A stretch of 7,182 bases of DNA from positions 1 through 7,182 of the forward strand of contig JAHFAP010000157.1 of the NCBI GenBank assembly GCA_023250495.1. Reading direction: 5' to 3'. The position numbers and the translations under genes are program-made. This stretch comes from Deltaproteobacteria bacterium (GTDB taxonomy: Bacteria > Desulfobacterota > Binatia > UBA9968). Below are positions 5,299 through 7,182 of the stretch, piece by piece (position 1 is the stretch's first letter; each line of letters begins with the position of its first letter). The notes beneath the pieces are model-generated. The model saw only the letters and a program-made list of their open reading frames with translations. It searched no databases and was not told where the DNA came from.

Positions 5299-6156
5299 TC
5301 AGCCTTGGATCGTCACGTGGTCGGCGCGGGCTTGCCACTGAAGAGCCCTTCTCTCGATCAACTCCGCTATCTTGTCCATCGCGATGACTATTAGCATGAG
5401 AACGATGATGCCGACAAACACGTCGGCGGTTCTAAAGAGTCCGGCCGCTTGCCGAATGAAATACCCGACCCCTTCGGTCGCCGCGACAAACTCTCCCACG
5501 ATAGCGCCGATAACGGAAAAAGGGATGCTCGTCCTGATCCCGGTAAAAACGTATGGCGAGATCGCGGGCAAAATGACCTTGAACGTGAGCTTCCAACGCT
5601 TGGCGCCCATCAGCCGCGCCAGATCGATATATTCCTGGTCCATCTGTCTCATGCCGGCGTAGGTGTTGAAGAAATTCAGGAAGAAGGTGAGCAGAAAGAC
5701 GACCCCGACCTTGGACCAGATGCCGATGCCGAGCCAGACGATGAAGAGTGGCGCTAGGGCCGTGCGCGGGATGCCGTTCAGTGCGATGATGATCGGCTCG
5801 AAGATCTCGGCCAGGAGCTGGCTGCGGCCAAAGGCGTACCCGAGCCCGATGCCAAGGAACACCCCTACGGGAAAACCGATGGCGATCTCTTGAAGGGTGA
5901 CCCAGGAATGCTGGATCAGATCACCGGACCGGAAGCCGGTGACCATGGAGGCGAGGATGCGGCTTGGGCTGCTGATGAGGAAGGGCTCGATCCAATTTCC
6001 CGAGGCGATCTCCCAGAGAAGCAAGAATCCTCCAATGATGGCGACGCGGAGAAAAGTCACCCACAGGCCGCGCTTCCAAAGAAAGCCTCCTGCCTGCGAA
6101 GCGGCGACCGCGGCACCGGCTGATCTTGTCTGCTCTTGACTCGTCTCCTGGGCCAT
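5299..6156 (-). CDS. ABC transporter permease (SsuC/TauC-like)
   Basis: A 285-residue inner-membrane subunit of the nitrate/sulfonate/taurine-type importer. After a hydrophilic N-terminus rich in Gln, Ser and Ala (residues 1-24), about six hydrophobic segments follow, including VAIIGGFLLLWEIASG (38-53), VGVFLGIGLGYAFG (97-110) and a C-terminal VFVGIIVLMLIVIAM (246-260). The cytoplasmic EAA-type coupling loop is DLARLMGAKRWKLTFKVILP (178-197), with the conserved Gly and Leu-Pro. The start ATG 6156 is 11 nt after the ATPase stop. AGGA overlaps that stop codon and lies 9 nt upstream, which suggests translational coupling. A reading frame extending upstream to 6402 lies within the ATPase gene and encodes a Pro/Gly/Arg-rich stretch unlike the family, so it was trimmed. 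Length of the trimmed protein is normal. The gene pairs with the ATPase upstream and the binding protein downstream. Confidence 0.92.
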   Translation of the reverse strand: MAQETSQEQTRSAGAAVAASQAGGFLWKRGLWVTFLRVAIIGGFLLLWEIASGNWIEPFLISSPSRILASMVTGFRSGDLIQHSWVTLQEIAIGFPVGVFLGIGLGYAFGRSQLLAEIFEPIIIALNGIPRTALAPLFIVWLGIGIWSKVGVVFLLTFFLNFFNTYAGMRQMDQEYIDLARLMGAKRWKLTFKVILPAISPYVFTGIRTSIPFSVIGAIVGEFVAATEGVGYFIRQAAGLFRTADVFVGIIVLMLIVIAMDKIAELIERRALQWQARADHVTIQG

Positions 6157-6167
6157 CGCAGTCGATC

Positions 6168-7034
6168 CTAGCGCTTGATATTGAGTTCGTGGCGGAAGAT
6201 ATTCCACAGCCGGCCGTAGGCCTCGTCGAAGCCCTCCTGGCGGTGGATCTCGAATATGTTGCGCGGGCGATCCATCGGCACCTGGATGACATCCTTGACA
6301 TTGGCCGGCCTGTGCGTCATCACCACGACCCGGTCCGCGAGCGCCACCGCCTCGACCAGGTCGTGAGTTACAAAGACAATCGTCTGGCGCTTCTGTTCCC
6401 ATATCTTGAGCAATTCATCCTGCAGCACCATGCGCGTCTGCGCGTCCAGCGGACCGAAAGGCTCGTCCATGAGGATGACTGGGGGCTCGTAAGCCAGGGC
6501 ACGAATAATAGAAGCTCGCTTGCCCATACCGCCTGAAAGTTGTGCCGGATAATACTTTTCAAATCCGCTCAGTCCGGCGAGATTGATAAAATGGCGCAGT
6601 TGGTGTTCGCGCTCCTGTCTAGAATAGCGCTTAGAGTCGAGCCCAAAGGCCACGTTCTCTTCCAGAGTCAGCCAGGGAAAAAGCTTGCTCTCCTGAGGCA
6701 CGTAACCCACCTTGGTATTCAGCCCTTGGACCTCTGACCCCTGATATAGGATGCGGCCTCCGGAAAGAGGTGTTAACCCTGCGATGAGCTTCAGGAGAGT
6801 GGACTTCCCGCAGCCGCTGGGGCCGACCACAGTCACGAATTCCCCGTAAGGGACGTCCAGGTTAATTTCTTGCAGCGCTACCATCGTGCCCTGATCGGGC
6901 GTTAAAAACGCTTTGGTGACGTTCTCGACCTGAATCACCAGACCGTTCGTCCCCTGCGTTGTGTCCGAGGCCTTGCGGCTGGCGGTCTCGGAAGAAGATA
7001 GCTGATCGTCCTGTTCCATGAATTCGCCGAGCAT
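6168..7034 (-). CDS. ABC transporter ATP-binding protein (SsuB/TauB-like)
   Basis: A 288-residue ATPase that powers the importer from the cytoplasmic face. All nucleotide-binding motifs are intact: Walker A GPSGCGKST (71-79), Q-loop Gln114 in YVPQESKLFPWLT, signature LSGGMGKRAS (166-175), Walker B VILMDEP (186-192), D-loop GPLD (194-197) and the switch His224 in FVTHD. Met at the fifth signature position is common in this subfamily. The first ~32 residues are hydrophilic and precede the usual domain start (VIQVENVTKAF), which is a longer lead than in many homologs. ATG 7034 is used; in-frame ATG 7019 is an alternative. Neither has a strong Shine-Dalgarno (GGTG lies 5 nt before 7034). It is the first visible gene of the operon ATPase, permease, binding protein, and a sigma70-like candidate promoter overlaps its start. 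Confidence 0.93.
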   Translation of the reverse strand: MLGEFMEQDDQLSSSETASRKASDTTQGTNGLVIQVENVTKAFLTPDQGTMVALQEINLDVPYGEFVTVVGPSGCGKSTLLKLIAGLTPLSGGRILYQGSEVQGLNTKVGYVPQESKLFPWLTLEENVAFGLDSKRYSRQEREHQLRHFINLAGLSGFEKYYPAQLSGGMGKRASIIRALAYEPPVILMDEPFGPLDAQTRMVLQDELLKIWEQKRQTIVFVTHDLVEAVALADRVVVMTHRPANVKDVIQVPMDRPRNIFEIHRQEGFDEAYGRLWNIFRHELNIKR

Positions 7035-7062
7035 TCTCCCACCATCAGAACAGCCGTGTCAA
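7033..7062 (-). promoter_or_regulatory. Candidate sigma70-like promoter overlapping the ATPase start
   Basis: The minus strand carries a perfect TTGACA (7062-7057), an 18-nt spacer and GAGAAT (7038-7033), which matches TATAAT at four of six positions. Transcription would start near 7026, just before the second in-frame ATG (7019), giving a very short leader. The -35 match may be chance. Confidence 0.25.
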
Positions 7063-7119
7063 ACTGGATCGTGCCTCCAGCTCCCCTTGATCGACGCCAT
7101 CGGATGACGTATGAGGGTC

Positions 7120-7182
7120 CTATCCGACAGGAATGAGGTTGTGAGCGAGCACGTCATTCAGAAAAACACCGGCAGCGCCTTT
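7120..7182 (-). CDS. Possible C-terminal end of an unidentified gene, cut by window edge
   Basis: The minus strand from the right edge has an open frame of 20 codons ending in TAG (7122-7120). The residues include GAAGVFLNDVLAHNLIPVG, an amphipathic, protein-like ending. I do not recognise the family. If real, it lies 85 nt upstream of the ATPase on the same strand and may belong to the same operon. Twenty codons open by chance is not rare, so this is weak. The 85-nt gap between it and the ATPase shows no repeat or strong terminator. Confidence 0.4.
   Translation of the reverse strand, partial: KGAAGVFLNDVLAHNLIPVG

Noticed and set aside
6157..6402. N-terminal extension of the permease frame up to an ATG at 6402
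   Set aside because: It lies wholly inside the ATPase gene in another frame, encodes Pro/Gly/Arg-rich sequence unlike any permease N-terminus, and the ATG at 6156 has an AGGA at 9 nt and gives normal length.
6516..6545. ATPase signature LSGGM instead of LSGGQ
   Set aside because: Met at this position is common in the nitrate/sulfonate/taurine ATPase subfamily and does not suggest loss of activity.
7100..7127. TCGGAT/ATCCGA inverted repeat near the stop of the right-edge fragment
   Set aside because: Only six base pairs around a 16-nt loop and no T-run; too weak to call a terminator.

Overview
The window looks like a chromosomal segment of a Gram-negative-type bacterium of moderately high GC. 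The proteins are Proteobacteria-like (a FabI with E. coli numbering, a SsuA/TauA-type uptake system, a PduO-type adenosyltransferase). The density of short intergenic repeats resembles uncultured soil or subsurface lineages (Desulfobacterota, Binatota, Methylomirabilota or Rokubacteria type). That placement is an impression, not a demonstrated assignment. There are no rRNA or tRNA genes, CRISPR arrays, transposases or phage genes.

Layout. Left edge: a minus-strand flavin reductase-like gene (1-508, 3' end cut off), diverging from a plus-strand run. The run is an APC-family amino acid permease (643-2085), a PduO-type cob(I)alamin adenosyltransferase (2119-2748), the enoyl-ACP reductase FabI (2779-3549) and a single-domain rhodanese (3641-4081). 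It converges with a minus-strand ABC importer operon read right to left: ATPase (7034-6168), permease (6156-5299), secreted substrate-binding protein (5231-4182). At the right edge a 20-residue C-terminal fragment of another minus-strand gene may be visible (7120-7182).

How the genes work together. The three ABC genes form one complete nitrate/sulfonate/taurine-type importer whose substrate cannot be read from sequence. The plus-strand genes are housekeeping or metabolic (amino acid transport, B12 cofactor activation, fatty acid elongation, sulfur transfer). They share direction and close spacing but no obvious single pathway.

Most unusual content. No new multi-gene system is evident. What stands out is that several spacers are packed with short-period repeats of different unit length: 24 nt (in frame inside the permease N-terminus), 8 nt (GGGTTNAA, running into two C-termini), 7 nt (two unrelated families) and 9 nt. 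The 7-nt array at 5251-5297 and the 9-nt array at 4105-4176 both consist of units in one orientation followed by units in the opposite orientation, so they can fold into hairpins. One sits between the transporter permease and binding-protein genes, the other between two convergent genes.
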